A stretch of 64,000 nt of DNA from Paenibacillus protaetiae. GTDB lineage: Bacteria; Bacillota; Bacilli; Paenibacillales; Paenibacillaceae. Location: assembly GCF_004135365.1 (NCBI RefSeq), contig NZ_CP035492.1:3282001-3346000 (forward strand). Direction: 5' to 3'. Below the pieces are notes generated by a model that saw only the letters and a list, made by a program, of their open reading frames with translations, did not search any database and was not told the origin of the DNA. The translations under genes were made by a program, and so were the position numbers. Shown here one piece after another: positions 48,293 through 57,417 of this stretch (position 1 is the first letter of the stretch; each line of letters starts with the position of its first letter).

Positions 48293-50002
48293 ATGAACAA
48301 AAAATCAGGATACACAACCAAATCACTGCTGATCTGCTTTATCGCATTGGCCATAGTCATTTTTAATTTTAGCTTTAACCACAAATCTCATGCTGCCGGC
48401 GCAACGCTGCCCTACCTCGAATATGAAGCGGAAGACGGGGTGACCAACGCAGTTGTTCACGGGCCGTCTACAAAGTATCTGTCCTGGGAAGCGGAAGCTT
48501 CCGGCAGGAAATATGTATGTCTTGATTCAGCCGGTCATTATGTGCAGTGGAAAGCGAAGAAGGCGGCCAACACGATGGTCATCCGGTACAGCCTGCCGGA
48601 CTCGGATGCGGGCCAAGGGATTACGGGCACACTAAGCCTTTATGTGAATGGGGAGTTCTGGCAGAAAGTATCTTTGACATCCAAATATGCCTGGGTATAC
48701 GGCGATTACCCTTGGACGAAAATTCCGTCCGCAGGGAACGGGCATAAGGTGTTTGATGAAGCTGACTTTTTTACGGCTCGTGATATTCCCGCCGGCGCTG
48801 AGGTGAAGCTGCAAATAGACGCGGACGATACGGCGCCTTATTATTTGATTGACTTGATCGACCTGGAGCAGGTCAGCGAGCTGAAGCCCCCTGCAGACGC
48901 CCTTTCGATTACAAGCTTTGGCGCTACATCGGGCGACGGGACGGATGACAGAAAAGCGATTATCGACACCATTAATGCAGCCAAGGAGCAAGGCAAAACG
49001 GTCTGGATTCCGCCTGGCGAGTTTAATGTCAATTTTGCGCAAATAAACGTGAATGATGTCACCATCCGAGGCGCCGGCATGTGGTATTCCAAGCTGACAG
49101 GCTCCAAAGCCGGGTTTAATTTAAGCGGAGATAACTGCAGGTTTTACAATTTTGCGATTATCGGAACCACTACGGTGCGAAACGATCATTCCGCTGCAGA
49201 CAACGCATTCGCCGGGTCAGGCGGAAAAGGTTCTTATATCGAAGGGGTATGGGTGGAGCATAAGAAATGTGCGGTGTGGATGGCCGGCAATACCGATGGC
49301 CTCCAAATTACAAAATGCCGTTTCCGAAATTTGATGGCTGACGGGGTCAATTTCTGCAACGGCACTTCAAATTCCTCCGTGACCAACACGCAAATTCGTT
49401 ATTCCGGAGACGATGCGCTAGCGACCTGGTCGCCTGGCGATGGACCGGGCGGCGATGGCAATGTGTTTGATTCCAACACCATTCAATTGCCGTGGCTGGC
49501 CAATGGCATTGCGCTTTATGGCGGTTCGAACCATAGCGTCACCAATAATCTGGTCTATGATACGGTAACGGGCGGAGCAGGAATCTACATCAGCTCTAAC
49601 TTTAAGCCGGTTCCTTATTCGGGCAAGCTGACGGTTAGCGGAAATACGTTAATCCGTTGCGGTTCCAATGAGACTTACCTCGGTTATGCGCCTGGTGCGA
49701 TATGGATTAACGCTTATGATTCGGACATGACAGACATGACCCTTGCTGTTACGGGCAATACGATCCAGGATGCAACGCAATCGGGCATTTCGATAGAAGG
49801 ACCCAAGGCTCTTGGTAACACCACAATCTCGAATAACACCATAGAGGGAGCGGGCGGCTACGGCATCTGGATTACGAAAGATGCTGCAGGCAATGCCGCT
49901 TTTGAGAAGGTGAACGTTTCCGGAGCAGCCTTGGGCGGAATACTGAATGATGCAGGTGCAAATTTTGAAGTGCAAAAAGGCAAAGCCAATACGGGATGGT
50001 AA
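48293..50002 (+). CDS. Secreted beta-helix glycosidase or lyase with N-terminal CBM-like domain
   Basis: The 569-residue precursor has a signal peptide (SLLICFIALAIVIFNF, cleavage near SHAA). A jelly-roll segment follows (YLEYEAEDGVTNAVVHGPST, WYVNGEFWQKV-like), resembling CBM6/35-type domains. From about residue 200 it is a parallel beta-helix of the pectate-lyase-3 sort (SITSFGATSGDGTDDRKAII, then a ladder of N-x-I turns). The double Asp of RYSGDDALATWS and similar motifs recall GH87 alpha-1,3-glucanases. Substrate not proven. AAGGA lies 9 bases before the ATG. Confidence 0.85.
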   Translation: MNKKSGYTTKSLLICFIALAIVIFNFSFNHKSHAAGATLPYLEYEAEDGVTNAVVHGPSTKYLSWEAEASGRKYVCLDSAGHYVQWKAKKAANTMVIRYSLPDSDAGQGITGTLSLYVNGEFWQKVSLTSKYAWVYGDYPWTKIPSAGNGHKVFDEADFFTARDIPAGAEVKLQIDADDTAPYYLIDLIDLEQVSELKPPADALSITSFGATSGDGTDDRKAIIDTINAAKEQGKTVWIPPGEFNVNFAQINVNDVTIRGAGMWYSKLTGSKAGFNLSGDNCRFYNFAIIGTTTVRNDHSAADNAFAGSGGKGSYIEGVWVEHKKCAVWMAGNTDGLQITKCRFRNLMADGVNFCNGTSNSSVTNTQIRYSGDDALATWSPGDGPGGDGNVFDSNTIQLPWLANGIALYGGSNHSVTNNLVYDTVTGGAGIYISSNFKPVPYSGKLTVSGNTLIRCGSNETYLGYAPGAIWINAYDSDMTDMTLAVTGNTIQDATQSGISIEGPKALGNTTISNNTIEGAGGYGIWITKDAAGNAAFEKVNVSGAALGGILNDAGANFEVQKGKANTGW

Positions 50003-50066
50003 CGGAAGCAAGGAGACAAACCAAACCACCATCCCGGACTTGGCTGCAGTGACCGCTCGGCTGATG

Positions 50067-50828
50067 TTATTCCACCAGATTTTTGGTCGCCTCATACATG
50101 TTTGCGGTATACGTATCAATGTCGTCCCGTGACATGCGCAGCCGGTTTACAGAAGTGCCATATCCGATTTCCGGCTTGCCTTCGGCTAAGCCTTGGAAGA
50201 TGCCGTCTGCGAACGCATCCAGCGGTTCTCCGGTCGTATGAAGCCCTGCGCCGCCTAGATCGGTGTTTACTGCCGGAGGGGCAATCTCGATGACTTCTAC
50301 ATTCGTTCCCGACAGCTGGTGCCGCAGGCTCATCGTGAAGGAATGGAGCGCCGCTTTGGTCGCGGAATAAATCGGAGCGATCGCAAACGGCGTAAATGCT
50401 AGCCCGGATGTTACGTTAACGATAGCCGCTTGGTCCTTGGCGGCGAAATAAGGAGCGAACAGCATCGCGAGATGGAACGGCGCCTCAATGTTCGTAGCGA
50501 TTTCCTGCTTAAAGTAGCTCCAGTTCTCCTTAGCGTCTGCTTTTAGCACATTAAACCGCTGCTGAATGCCCGCGTTGTTGACGAGCACATTCACTTCGGG
50601 ATAGTTTGCGGTTACCCAATCAAATAAAGCTAGTCGCCCGGATTCGTCGTTTAAATCGCCGGCATGTGTAATAAGGGCGGGATGTTTCTCCTTCGCCTGC
50701 TGAAGCGCTTGCTCCCGGCGGCCGGTCGCAATGACGGTATTGCCTGCTTTTATAAAACGTTCTGCAAAAGCCAGTCCGATTCCGGTGCTTCCGCCTGTAA
50801 TCAGAATCGTATTTCCGGAAAGTTTCAT
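50067..50828 (-). CDS. SDR family oxidoreductase (DltE-like)
   Basis: The 253-residue enzyme has TGGSTGIGLAFAERF, VNNAGIQ, catalytic VTSGLAF with YSATKAAL, and EIAPPAVNTDLGG. The group includes DltE and YwnB-like reductases. Its ATG overlaps the TGA of the MerR gene upstream (ATGA), so regulator and enzyme form one unit controlled by the MerR promoter at 51241. Confidence 0.93.
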   Translation of the reverse strand: MKLSGNTILITGGSTGIGLAFAERFIKAGNTVIATGRREQALQQAKEKHPALITHAGDLNDESGRLALFDWVTANYPEVNVLVNNAGIQQRFNVLKADAKENWSYFKQEIATNIEAPFHLAMLFAPYFAAKDQAAIVNVTSGLAFTPFAIAPIYSATKAALHSFTMSLRHQLSGTNVEVIEIAPPAVNTDLGGAGLHTTGEPLDAFADGIFQGLAEGKPEIGYGTSVNRLRMSRDDIDTYTANMYEATKNLVE

Positions 50829-51199
50829 ATCAGTTTCACTTCTCCTTTGTTTGTATAACGTGTAATTTTGTAGTCGATCCCTTTTAAGGATTCGGTCATC
50901 AGCGCTATTTCCTCTAACACTTCCTGCTTATGCTTCGTCATCATGCGCAGCCGCTGTTCCATCGTGCTGTCCCCTTCGACGACCCAGTCCATATACTGCT
51001 TGATGCTGCTTATGGGCATATGCGTATTTTTTAAGCAAATGACGGTCTGAAGGAGCGCCATTTGCTTTTCTGAAAATAACCGCCTGCCCGCATCGTCGCG
51101 TTCGATAAGGGGCAGAAGCCCTTTTTTCTCGTAGTAACGCAAGGTTGACTCCGGAATTTGAAGCTCAGCGGCAGCTTCGCTGATGGAATAATAAATCAT
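50825..51199 (-). CDS. MerR family regulator
   Basis: The 124 residues open with a MerR winged HTH (YYSISEAAAELQIPESTLRYYEKKGLLP, RRLFSEKQMALLQTV) and continue as a coiled-coil dimer helix. No Cys cluster is present, so a metal ligand is unlikely; small electrophilic or lipophilic effectors are typical of such members (AdhR/NmlR-like). It is transcribed with the SDR gene behind it. A 19-bp-spacer promoter lies just upstream. Confidence 0.93.
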   Translation of the reverse strand: MIYYSISEAAAELQIPESTLRYYEKKGLLPLIERDDAGRRLFSEKQMALLQTVICLKNTHMPISSIKQYMDWVVEGDSTMEQRLRMMTKHKQEVLEEIALMTESLKGIDYKITRYTNKGEVKLI

Positions 51200-51240
51200 T
51201 TGGAGACCTCCATATCGGTTGCCCGCTTGTCGACAGGACT

Positions 51241-51271
51241 AGGATACAACTTAAACCATAGTTTAAGTCAA
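51241..51271 (-). promoter_or_regulatory. MerR-type promoter with 19-bp spacer
   Basis: On the minus strand TTGACT (51271-51266), a 19-bp spacer and TATCCT (51246-51241). Inside the spacer ACTTAAAC-TATG-GTTTAAGT is a perfect 8-bp inverted repeat (51268-51249). The over-long spacer with a centred palindrome is the signature of MerR control. It drives the MerR/SDR pair. Confidence 0.85.
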
Positions 51272-51315
51272 CAGCCTGATGTAAGCGGAAAGAAACAGCG
51301 GTTACAAGCGGCTAA

Positions 51316-51699
51316 TCAGACTGGCGGATCATGATGGGACCGGTGCGCCCATTCCGAGTAGGAGCGGACTTTTTCATTAATGATTTCCAGCTGATGGGCG
51401 AGGTCGTCCAGCTTGCGCCGGGTAAGCTCTTGCTGCTGCACAAGCAGCCGGTACCTTTCGGGAATGGTGTCTTCACCCTGATCGTACAGCTCGAGGTAAC
51501 GGCGGATCTGGTCGATCGGCATACCGGCTGTTCGGAACGCAATAATGGTGCGCAGCCAGCCGAGTGCGGTTTCGTCAAACATCCGGCGCCCGTTCTGGTC
51601 CCGCGTGACGCCGGGAATCAGCTCCTGATCGGTGTAATAACGTACTGTATGGGGAGAAATGCGGAATTGCTCGGCAACTTCTTTCACGGAATAATTCAT
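51316..51699 (-). CDS. MerR family regulator (second)
   Basis: At 127 residues it shows NYSVKEVAEQFRISPHTVRYYTDQELIP, RRMFDETALGWLRTIIAFR and the coiled-coil end. It is a different protein from the MerR at 50825, with modest similarity. ATG 51699 is used (AAAGG nine bases upstream); a TTG at 51708 is in frame. It is divergent from the SDR gene at 51788 and presumably acts at the promoter at 51725. Confidence 0.92.
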   Translation of the reverse strand: MNYSVKEVAEQFRISPHTVRYYTDQELIPGVTRDQNGRRMFDETALGWLRTIIAFRTAGMPIDQIRRYLELYDQGEDTIPERYRLLVQQQELTRRKLDDLAHQLEIINEKVRSYSEWAHRSHHDPPV

Positions 51700-51724
51700 G
51701 TCTGGCAACCTTTCAAAAATGTTG

Positions 51725-51755
51725 TTGACTTCGAGTTACTCGAATTTATTATACT
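51725..51755 (+). promoter_or_regulatory. MerR-type promoter with 19-bp spacer
   Basis: TTGACT (51725-51730), a 19-bp spacer and TATACT (51750-51755), with the palindrome TTCGAGT-T-ACTCGAA (51730-51744) in the spacer. It drives the SDR gene at 51788. The palindrome differs in sequence from that of the other cassette. Confidence 0.85.
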
Positions 51756-51787
51756 TCATCTCGACAAATCCATGAGGGGTGAATGAA

Positions 51788-52642
51788 ATGGGAAACAAAG
51801 TATGGCTGGTAACCGGGAGTTCCCGGGGGTTGGGCCGCGAGATTGTGCTGGCGGCGCTGCGGAAAGGGGATCGTGTCATTGCTACCGCACGGAATCCGGT
51901 TTCTTTGGATGACTTGCCGGCGGCATACGGAGACCGGGTGCTGACACTTAAGCTGGATGTAACGAATGTGGAGGACGTGCAGGCTGCCGTACAAGCAGGC
52001 ATAAGCCGTTTCGGCACTATTGATGTGCTTGTCAACAATGCGGGTTATGCCAATCTTTCTTCAATTGAAGATATCGATATGGCGGATTTTCATCATCAGG
52101 TGGCAACGAATTTTTTTGGCGTCGTCTATATGGCCAAAGCTGTTCTGCCGATAATGCGGGAGCGCAGGCGGGGATCGATTATTAATATCTCTTCTATAGG
52201 AGGACGTTTCGGCAACCCGGGGCTTGGCGCCTACCAAAGCTCGAAGTTTGCCGTCAACGGCTTTACGGAAGTGCTGGCGCAAGAGGCGGCTTCTTTCGGA
52301 ATTAAGGTGACGACCGTGGAGCCTGGCGGCATCGCAACGGACTGGGCGGGTTCATCCATGCATATTCCGCCGATAAGCGAACCTTATGTGCCGGTTATCG
52401 GACCGGTAGCGTCGCATTTGCGGGCGCTAAACGATTCCCCGCCTGAAGCGCGCATCGGAATCGTAAGCGACCCGGCCAAAATAGCGGAAGCCGTATGGAA
52501 GCTGACGGAGATGGAGGAGCCTCCCGTACATTTGTTAATGGGGACAAGCGCGTGGCAAATCGCGCAGAGCGGCGCAAAACGGCTGGCCGAATCGGACTTG
52601 AAATATGAGGAATTAACGAAATCGACGGTGTATACGGAATAA
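51788..52642 (+). CDS. SDR family oxidoreductase
   Basis: The 284-residue enzyme has WLVTGSSRGLGREIV, VNNAGYAN, catalytic NISSIGG and YQSSKFAV, and VEPGGIATDW. It belongs to the classical SDR group close to YusZ-like reductases. ATG 51788 has GAGGGG about 8 bases upstream. It stands under the MerR promoter and divergent from its regulator. Substrate unknown. Confidence 0.93.
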   Translation: MGNKVWLVTGSSRGLGREIVLAALRKGDRVIATARNPVSLDDLPAAYGDRVLTLKLDVTNVEDVQAAVQAGISRFGTIDVLVNNAGYANLSSIEDIDMADFHHQVATNFFGVVYMAKAVLPIMRERRRGSIINISSIGGRFGNPGLGAYQSSKFAVNGFTEVLAQEAASFGIKVTTVEPGGIATDWAGSSMHIPPISEPYVPVIGPVASHLRALNDSPPEARIGIVSDPAKIAEAVWKLTEMEEPPVHLLMGTSAWQIAQSGAKRLAESDLKYEELTKSTVYTE

Positions 52643-52758
52643 CGCCATTTGTTTGATAATATTGCAGGAATGACAGGCATTGGTTCCGTGCCGCAGAAGC
52701 TGGAATAGATGGCGGAAAAGCAATGCGAAACGCTGTTCTCCCGCAAGGAGCGCATACG

Positions 52759-52797
52759 ACGGAGACCCGGGAAAATATGTCCCGGGTCTCCGTTTTT
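52759..52797 (+). terminator. Strong intrinsic terminator
   Basis: ACGGAGACCCGGGA-like arm pairs over 13 bp with TCCCGGGTCTCCGT around a short AT loop and is followed by TTTTT. Confidence 0.85.
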
Positions 52798-52955
52798 CAC
52801 TTCATTAGACCTAGATGATCCAAGCCCTTCATCCTAATTTCGGCAAGCAAATCGGTTCTTAAGCCCCGCATATAATATTGGAAAATTAATCTATAATGAA
52901 AGAAACATTTTTCGATATTTATCGACATATTTTCTCAGAAAAGGTGAGTTGGTCT

Positions 52956-53678
52956 ATGTTTTCTCCTTTCCAAAAGAAGAAGAGCGGTCTTGAACAGCCG
53001 CAATCGCGTGAGGATCTTGGCATAAGGGGGGACGTGGAACCGTCACAAGAGGAAGTAGCGGTCGGTGCGGCCCTATTGGAGGAAGGCGAGCCGGCAGGCT
53101 CTATCCTGATTAACAAGGCGAATATGGACAAAAGGTCGCTCGATCTTTTATTTGCGGTTGAGCAAATGATTAAGGACAAGCAGCATGTCGAGATGAGCCA
53201 TAACGACTTGCAGGACCGTCTTGGCCATGCGAATGGCCAAATCGACCGTTTGAATCGGGATATTAAAAACTTGGGCAAAGTGATCGAGGAACGCGAGAAA
53301 AGCATCCTGGAGCTTGAGCAGCGGTTAAGCGATAAAAACATGAAGGTCGATCAGATGATGGAAGACTACCGTGAGCTTCATGCCGCTTTATCCGGCGAAA
53401 TCGAGGAGCTGAAGGGCGTTGTGGAACTGGAACGCCGTAATTATGCGGGCTTGCTCCAGAAACATAATGAAACCGCTGCCGATAAAAATAAAAAAATAAA
53501 TGAACTGGAAGAAAAAAATACAAGGCTTGAAGCCGAGCTCTCCCAAATGAAACAGAAATTTGACGCCCTCCGCCAGGAGAAAACGCATCTTCTGTCGATT
53601 GTAAATGATTTTACTAGCAGGCTCACTACCCCGTTTACATCGGGCGGAAGCCGGAATGACGGGGAATTCACCGAATAA
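52956..53678 (+). CDS. Coiled-coil protein of unknown function
   Basis: The 240 residues have no known enzyme motif. After about 75 polar residues comes a long heptad-rich coiled coil (roughly residues 75-215: DKRSLDLLFAVEQMIKDKQH, ERRNYAGLLQKHNETAADKN and similar), rich in Glu, Lys and Leu. There is no signal peptide or membrane segment. ATG 52956 has AAAGGTGAG upstream; the frame opens earlier at 52896. The gene precedes the deacetylase gene by 33 bases on the same strand, so the two are probably one operon, perhaps in envelope or spore-wall assembly. Confidence 0.75.
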   Translation: MFSPFQKKKSGLEQPQSREDLGIRGDVEPSQEEVAVGAALLEEGEPAGSILINKANMDKRSLDLLFAVEQMIKDKQHVEMSHNDLQDRLGHANGQIDRLNRDIKNLGKVIEEREKSILELEQRLSDKNMKVDQMMEDYRELHAALSGEIEELKGVVELERRNYAGLLQKHNETAADKNKKINELEEKNTRLEAELSQMKQKFDALRQEKTHLLSIVNDFTSRLTTPFTSGGSRNDGEFTE

Positions 53679-53711
53679 AGCTGCGGCGGGATCGGGATGA
53701 GAAGGACGGAC

Positions 53712-54974
53712 ATGGGGATGGAGACATACAGCATACAGGTGATGGAGCTGCTGTCGCTTGGGGTAACGTCCGACGGTAAAGGCCGGATGAAGGTGGCTGT
53801 TACGCAAGACGATCGGCAATCCACACACGTCATCGCATTAGACGAGTTTACGTATTTTGAGCTTGAAGCATTAAAGCCATTAAGCGGAGGCAGGATTCGG
53901 CTCTCTCCCTACTCCAAGTGGGATCCTTTCCGGAACGCCTATTACAGTTCGATTGTCAGAACAACGGACACGTCCCGGGATACGCTGTATTTTGCATGCA
54001 GTGAATCGTATATCCATCAAATTAAGCAGCTCAGGCAGCTTCCGCCTGCTCCGCCGGAGGATAGCCGGATGAAGCCGGACTGCGCCTCGGAAGCGGCGAA
54101 TCAGACGGAAACAGCTGGAAGGCGGCGATCCCGCGCCTGGTACGTGCGTTTGCCGAAAATGGCAATTCCGCTTCTGGTGCTGGTCGGCCTGATGGCGTTG
54201 TTGTCGAACACCTCCGAAGGCAGGGGCGAATCGGTAAGCCTGCTTGGCGGGGGCAAAGCGGATGCGGCGGACCTGAATATGCCGGTTGCTGTTCCGCCCC
54301 TTATTCACCGGCTGTACGAGGACGGCGCGGCGTATGCGAAGGCGGCCGTGGCGGCCCGGGCGCCGGATGATCAGCCGGAAGGCTACAAAATAATCGACAT
54401 TAGCGGCAGCGAAAAATTTTTTGGGCTGCCGGAGCATTATGTCGCTTTAACCTTTGACGACGGTCCTTCCCCGCGGACGAAACAGATCGTGGACATTTTG
54501 ACCGAACATCAGGTCGTAGGGACATTCTTGTTTGTCGGGAAAAATGCAAAGCGCAATCCCGATGCAGTGATTTATGCAAGCGAACAAGGCATGTCGGTTG
54601 GCAACCACTCCTGGGATCACCGCGAATTAACGAAAGTGACGCTGCAAGATCAGCAGGATGAGCTGTCGGATACGAATCAGGTGCTGGAATCGCTGACGCA
54701 TCAGGCGGTTACGCTGTTCCGGCCGCCATATGGCGCGGTGGATGATTCGCTTATGTCCGCTGCCAAGAAACAGAATCTGAAGGTTCTTTTATGGAACCGG
54801 GATCCGGAAGACTGGAATGCGAAGAAGCCGGAGGATATTATCCGTTATTTCCATCAAGTGAAAGCTTCCGGCGGAGTATATGTTCTGCACGAGGATAACA
54901 ACACAGTCAAAGCGCTTCCCGCTATCATTCAATATTTGCAGGATCAGCATTTAACGTTTGTTGCATTTCAATAG
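53712..54974 (+). CDS. Membrane-anchored polysaccharide deacetylase
   Basis: The 420-residue protein has three parts: a cytoplasmic N-terminal domain of about 130 residues that I do not recognise, one membrane helix (MAIPLLVLVGLMALL), and an outer NodB deacetylase domain. NodB motifs are all there: TFDDGPSP (catalytic Asp and zinc Asp), HSWDH (zinc His pair), RPPYG and VLHEDN. It would remove acetyl groups from peptidoglycan or another amino-sugar polymer. Starts at 53697, 53712 and 53718 are possible; 53712 has AAGGA five bases upstream. An intracellular domain fused to a NodB domain suggests a signal-coupled enzyme. Confidence 0.88.
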   Translation: MGMETYSIQVMELLSLGVTSDGKGRMKVAVTQDDRQSTHVIALDEFTYFELEALKPLSGGRIRLSPYSKWDPFRNAYYSSIVRTTDTSRDTLYFACSESYIHQIKQLRQLPPAPPEDSRMKPDCASEAANQTETAGRRRSRAWYVRLPKMAIPLLVLVGLMALLSNTSEGRGESVSLLGGGKADAADLNMPVAVPPLIHRLYEDGAAYAKAAVAARAPDDQPEGYKIIDISGSEKFFGLPEHYVALTFDDGPSPRTKQIVDILTEHQVVGTFLFVGKNAKRNPDAVIYASEQGMSVGNHSWDHRELTKVTLQDQQDELSDTNQVLESLTHQAVTLFRPPYGAVDDSLMSAAKKQNLKVLLWNRDPEDWNAKKPEDIIRYFHQVKASGGVYVLHEDNNTVKALPAIIQYLQDQHLTFVAFQ

Positions 54975-54986
54975 ATTTGTCAGGAG

Positions 54987-55019
54987 AGAACCGCCAAGTA
55001 TACGCTTGGCGGTTCTTTT
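54987..55019 (+). terminator. Intrinsic terminator
   Basis: AGAACCGCCAAG pairs with CTTGGCGGTTCT around a 6-nt loop, followed by TTTT. It ends the coiled-coil/deacetylase operon. Confidence 0.85.
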
Positions 55020-55182
55020 GATGCAGTACGATATACCTGGCCATGGTTCAGGTGTATGGCCAATCCTCATTACGTAATATTTATGTTATATATATTTACA
55101 ATAAAAGCTTTGAACAATAACAATAACTGTGGTACTTTATTTTTGTGTAAGGATACATAACATAAAAAAGGAGAGGATCACA

Positions 55183-57219
55183 ATGAGCAGAACGAAGAAG
55201 CGGAAGATGATCAACATGATGGTTGCTCCGGTCTTAAGTATCGCGTTGTTGAGCAGCACTCCTGTTTATGCCGGCATGAATCCGTCTGATTTAATTAGCG
55301 ATGCGTCAACCACTACAAAGGCGCTGAACGAATTGAAGGCAGTTGTCCAAAAGGCAAAAGGCATTCCGCTCGGCCAATACCCGGCCGCCTATAGAGATAA
55401 CGTAGCGTATGCGCTTAGCATGGTAAGTAATCTGACGCCGAACAGCACAGTTTATAAAATCAATGAGGCCCGGCTTACTTTACAGGTCGCGCTGGATGCG
55501 TTAACGATTGATTTGCAGGCAGCTTCCATTGCCGATATGCAAGCTGCGGTGAAAGCGGGCAAGCTGACTTACGAGAAGCTGGTCGGCATGTATTTGACCC
55601 GCATCGACCTGTATAACAACTACACGGTTCAATTAGATGCGATTGCAAGCCTGAATCCGAACGCGCTTGCGCTGGCCCGGGCATGTGACGCGGCTGTTAA
55701 AGCCGATCCTTCCAAAGCGGCCGGCATGTTCGGCATTCCTGTATTGATCAAGGATAACATCGGGACGGCAAAAGCGGACGGGATGCCGACGACGGCCGGT
55801 TCCATTGCGCTGGCCAATAACTTCCCCGAGAACGATTCATTCCTGGCGGGCCAGCTGAAAAAATCCGGCGCTATTATATTAGGAAAAACGAACTTGTCCG
55901 AATTTGCCAATTTTATCGCAAGCGGCATGCGAAGCGGTTATTCTACGCTGCATGGCCAGGTGCTTAATCCGTACAAGCCCGGCGTCATTGACGTATCCGG
56001 TTCATCCTCCGGATCCGGCGCCGGCGGGGCCGCTGCGCTGGCCGCCATTACCATCGGCACCGAAACATCCGGCTCGATCCTGTCGCCGTCTCAGCGGAAC
56101 TCCTTGGTCGGCTTGAAGCCGACGGTTGGGCTTGTCAGCCGGAACGGCATTATTCCTTTGGCGCATAGCCAGGACACGGCCGGCCCGATGGGGCGGGATG
56201 TCGCTGACGTTGCGGAACTGCTGACGGCCATACAAGGCTACGACCCTGATGATGTACATATTAATATGGGGCTGGACAACGAAATTAAGGTCGATGAACC
56301 TTATCTTCAATCGCATATGGAGAACTACACCGATTATTTGAAGACGGACGGCTTAAAGGGCAAAGTTCTCGGCGTTTACCGCACTCCGAACAAAGAGACG
56401 CAGCCGGACGTATACGAGACGTTCCAGAAGACGATCCAAGTGCTGCAGGAGCAGGGCGCTACAATCGTTTACGCGGATAAAGGCGGCGACATGGCGGATG
56501 AACTGCCAAGCGCTCCTGCGTCGAAGGTGCTGTACTACGATTTCAAAGAAGACATTAACCGTTATTTGAAGGGGCAGTCTAATCCGCCGTTAGCCAGCGA
56601 TAATCAAACCGTCATCACATCATTGCAGGATATTATCGACTATAACAGCAAACATCCGGATGTATTAAATTACGGTCAAAGCATATTACTGGAAAGCGAA
56701 GGATACGATATGACGCCGGGTTCCGCCGACTATAAAGCGCAGCAGGAGCAGCGGGCGGCCGATATCGCATACGCGAGAAAGAACGGCATTAACTATTTGC
56801 TGGACAAGTACAAGCTTGACGGGCTGATCGGGTTAAACGGGGCGACAACAGGTATTGCGGCCAAAGCGGGTTATCCGAGCATTACCGTTCCGGCGGGATA
56901 CCGGACAGCCGAAGGCGGCAACGGCGAATCCATTAACCTGCAAATTACAGGGGATGCTTTTACAGAAGAGAAGCTGATCGAGATGGGCTACGCCTTCGAA
57001 CAAGCGACGCATGCCCGGATAGCTCCCGGAATGGCTGTGAAAGACCGTCTGAAAGCGCTCATTGATGACGCGGCGGCAGCCCAATTCAAGGGAGAAGCCT
57101 ACGATGCCGCGCTTGCGGTATATAACAGCAACTTCTCCACGCCAAAAGAAGTGAACGATGCGGCAAACCGGCTGTACATAGAGATGTACCACTCCTGGTG
57201 GCCGGGATTTTTGGAATAA
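55183..57219 (+). CDS. Secreted amidase-signature family hydrolase
   Basis: The 678-residue precursor has a signal peptide (MINMMVAPVLSIALLSSTPV, cleaved after YAG-like). A short helical segment (residues about 40-125) is followed by the amidase-signature domain with its Ser-cisSer-Lys triad: Lys in PVLIKDNIG, Ser in GSSSGSGAGG and Ser in GTETSGSILSP. The C-terminal extension of about 80 residues has two helical repeats (AAAAQFKGEAYDAALAVYNS). Secreted members act on amides, peptides or aryl amides. AAAGGAGAGG precedes the ATG. It is monocistronic, with terminators on both sides. Confidence 0.9.
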   Translation: MSRTKKRKMINMMVAPVLSIALLSSTPVYAGMNPSDLISDASTTTKALNELKAVVQKAKGIPLGQYPAAYRDNVAYALSMVSNLTPNSTVYKINEARLTLQVALDALTIDLQAASIADMQAAVKAGKLTYEKLVGMYLTRIDLYNNYTVQLDAIASLNPNALALARACDAAVKADPSKAAGMFGIPVLIKDNIGTAKADGMPTTAGSIALANNFPENDSFLAGQLKKSGAIILGKTNLSEFANFIASGMRSGYSTLHGQVLNPYKPGVIDVSGSSSGSGAGGAAALAAITIGTETSGSILSPSQRNSLVGLKPTVGLVSRNGIIPLAHSQDTAGPMGRDVADVAELLTAIQGYDPDDVHINMGLDNEIKVDEPYLQSHMENYTDYLKTDGLKGKVLGVYRTPNKETQPDVYETFQKTIQVLQEQGATIVYADKGGDMADELPSAPASKVLYYDFKEDINRYLKGQSNPPLASDNQTVITSLQDIIDYNSKHPDVLNYGQSILLESEGYDMTPGSADYKAQQEQRAADIAYARKNGINYLLDKYKLDGLIGLNGATTGIAAKAGYPSITVPAGYRTAEGGNGESINLQITGDAFTEEKLIEMGYAFEQATHARIAPGMAVKDRLKALIDDAAAAQFKGEAYDAALAVYNSNFSTPKEVNDAANRLYIEMYHSWWPGFLE

Positions 57220-57352
57220 GTCGGGGCCGGCTTTGCTGCCGCTTGGAGGTACCGGCCGAAGTGAGGATAACGGGGCGGCGGCTGTCTACCGGCTGCTCGC
57301 CGGGTGAAGCTTTACCGTTCCGGTCAATTCGGAAGCGCCCTATCGGGCTGCG

Positions 57353-57386
57353 AACCCTTCTGCCTATTAGGCGGAAGGGTTTTTGT
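57353..57386 (+). terminator. Intrinsic terminator of the amidase gene
   Basis: AACCCTTCTGCC pairs with GGCGGAAGGGTT (one mismatch) around TATTA, followed by TTTTG. Confidence 0.75.
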
Positions 57387-57417
57387 TTGCGGCGGTATGC
57401 CTGCTTAAGCCGCCGGT

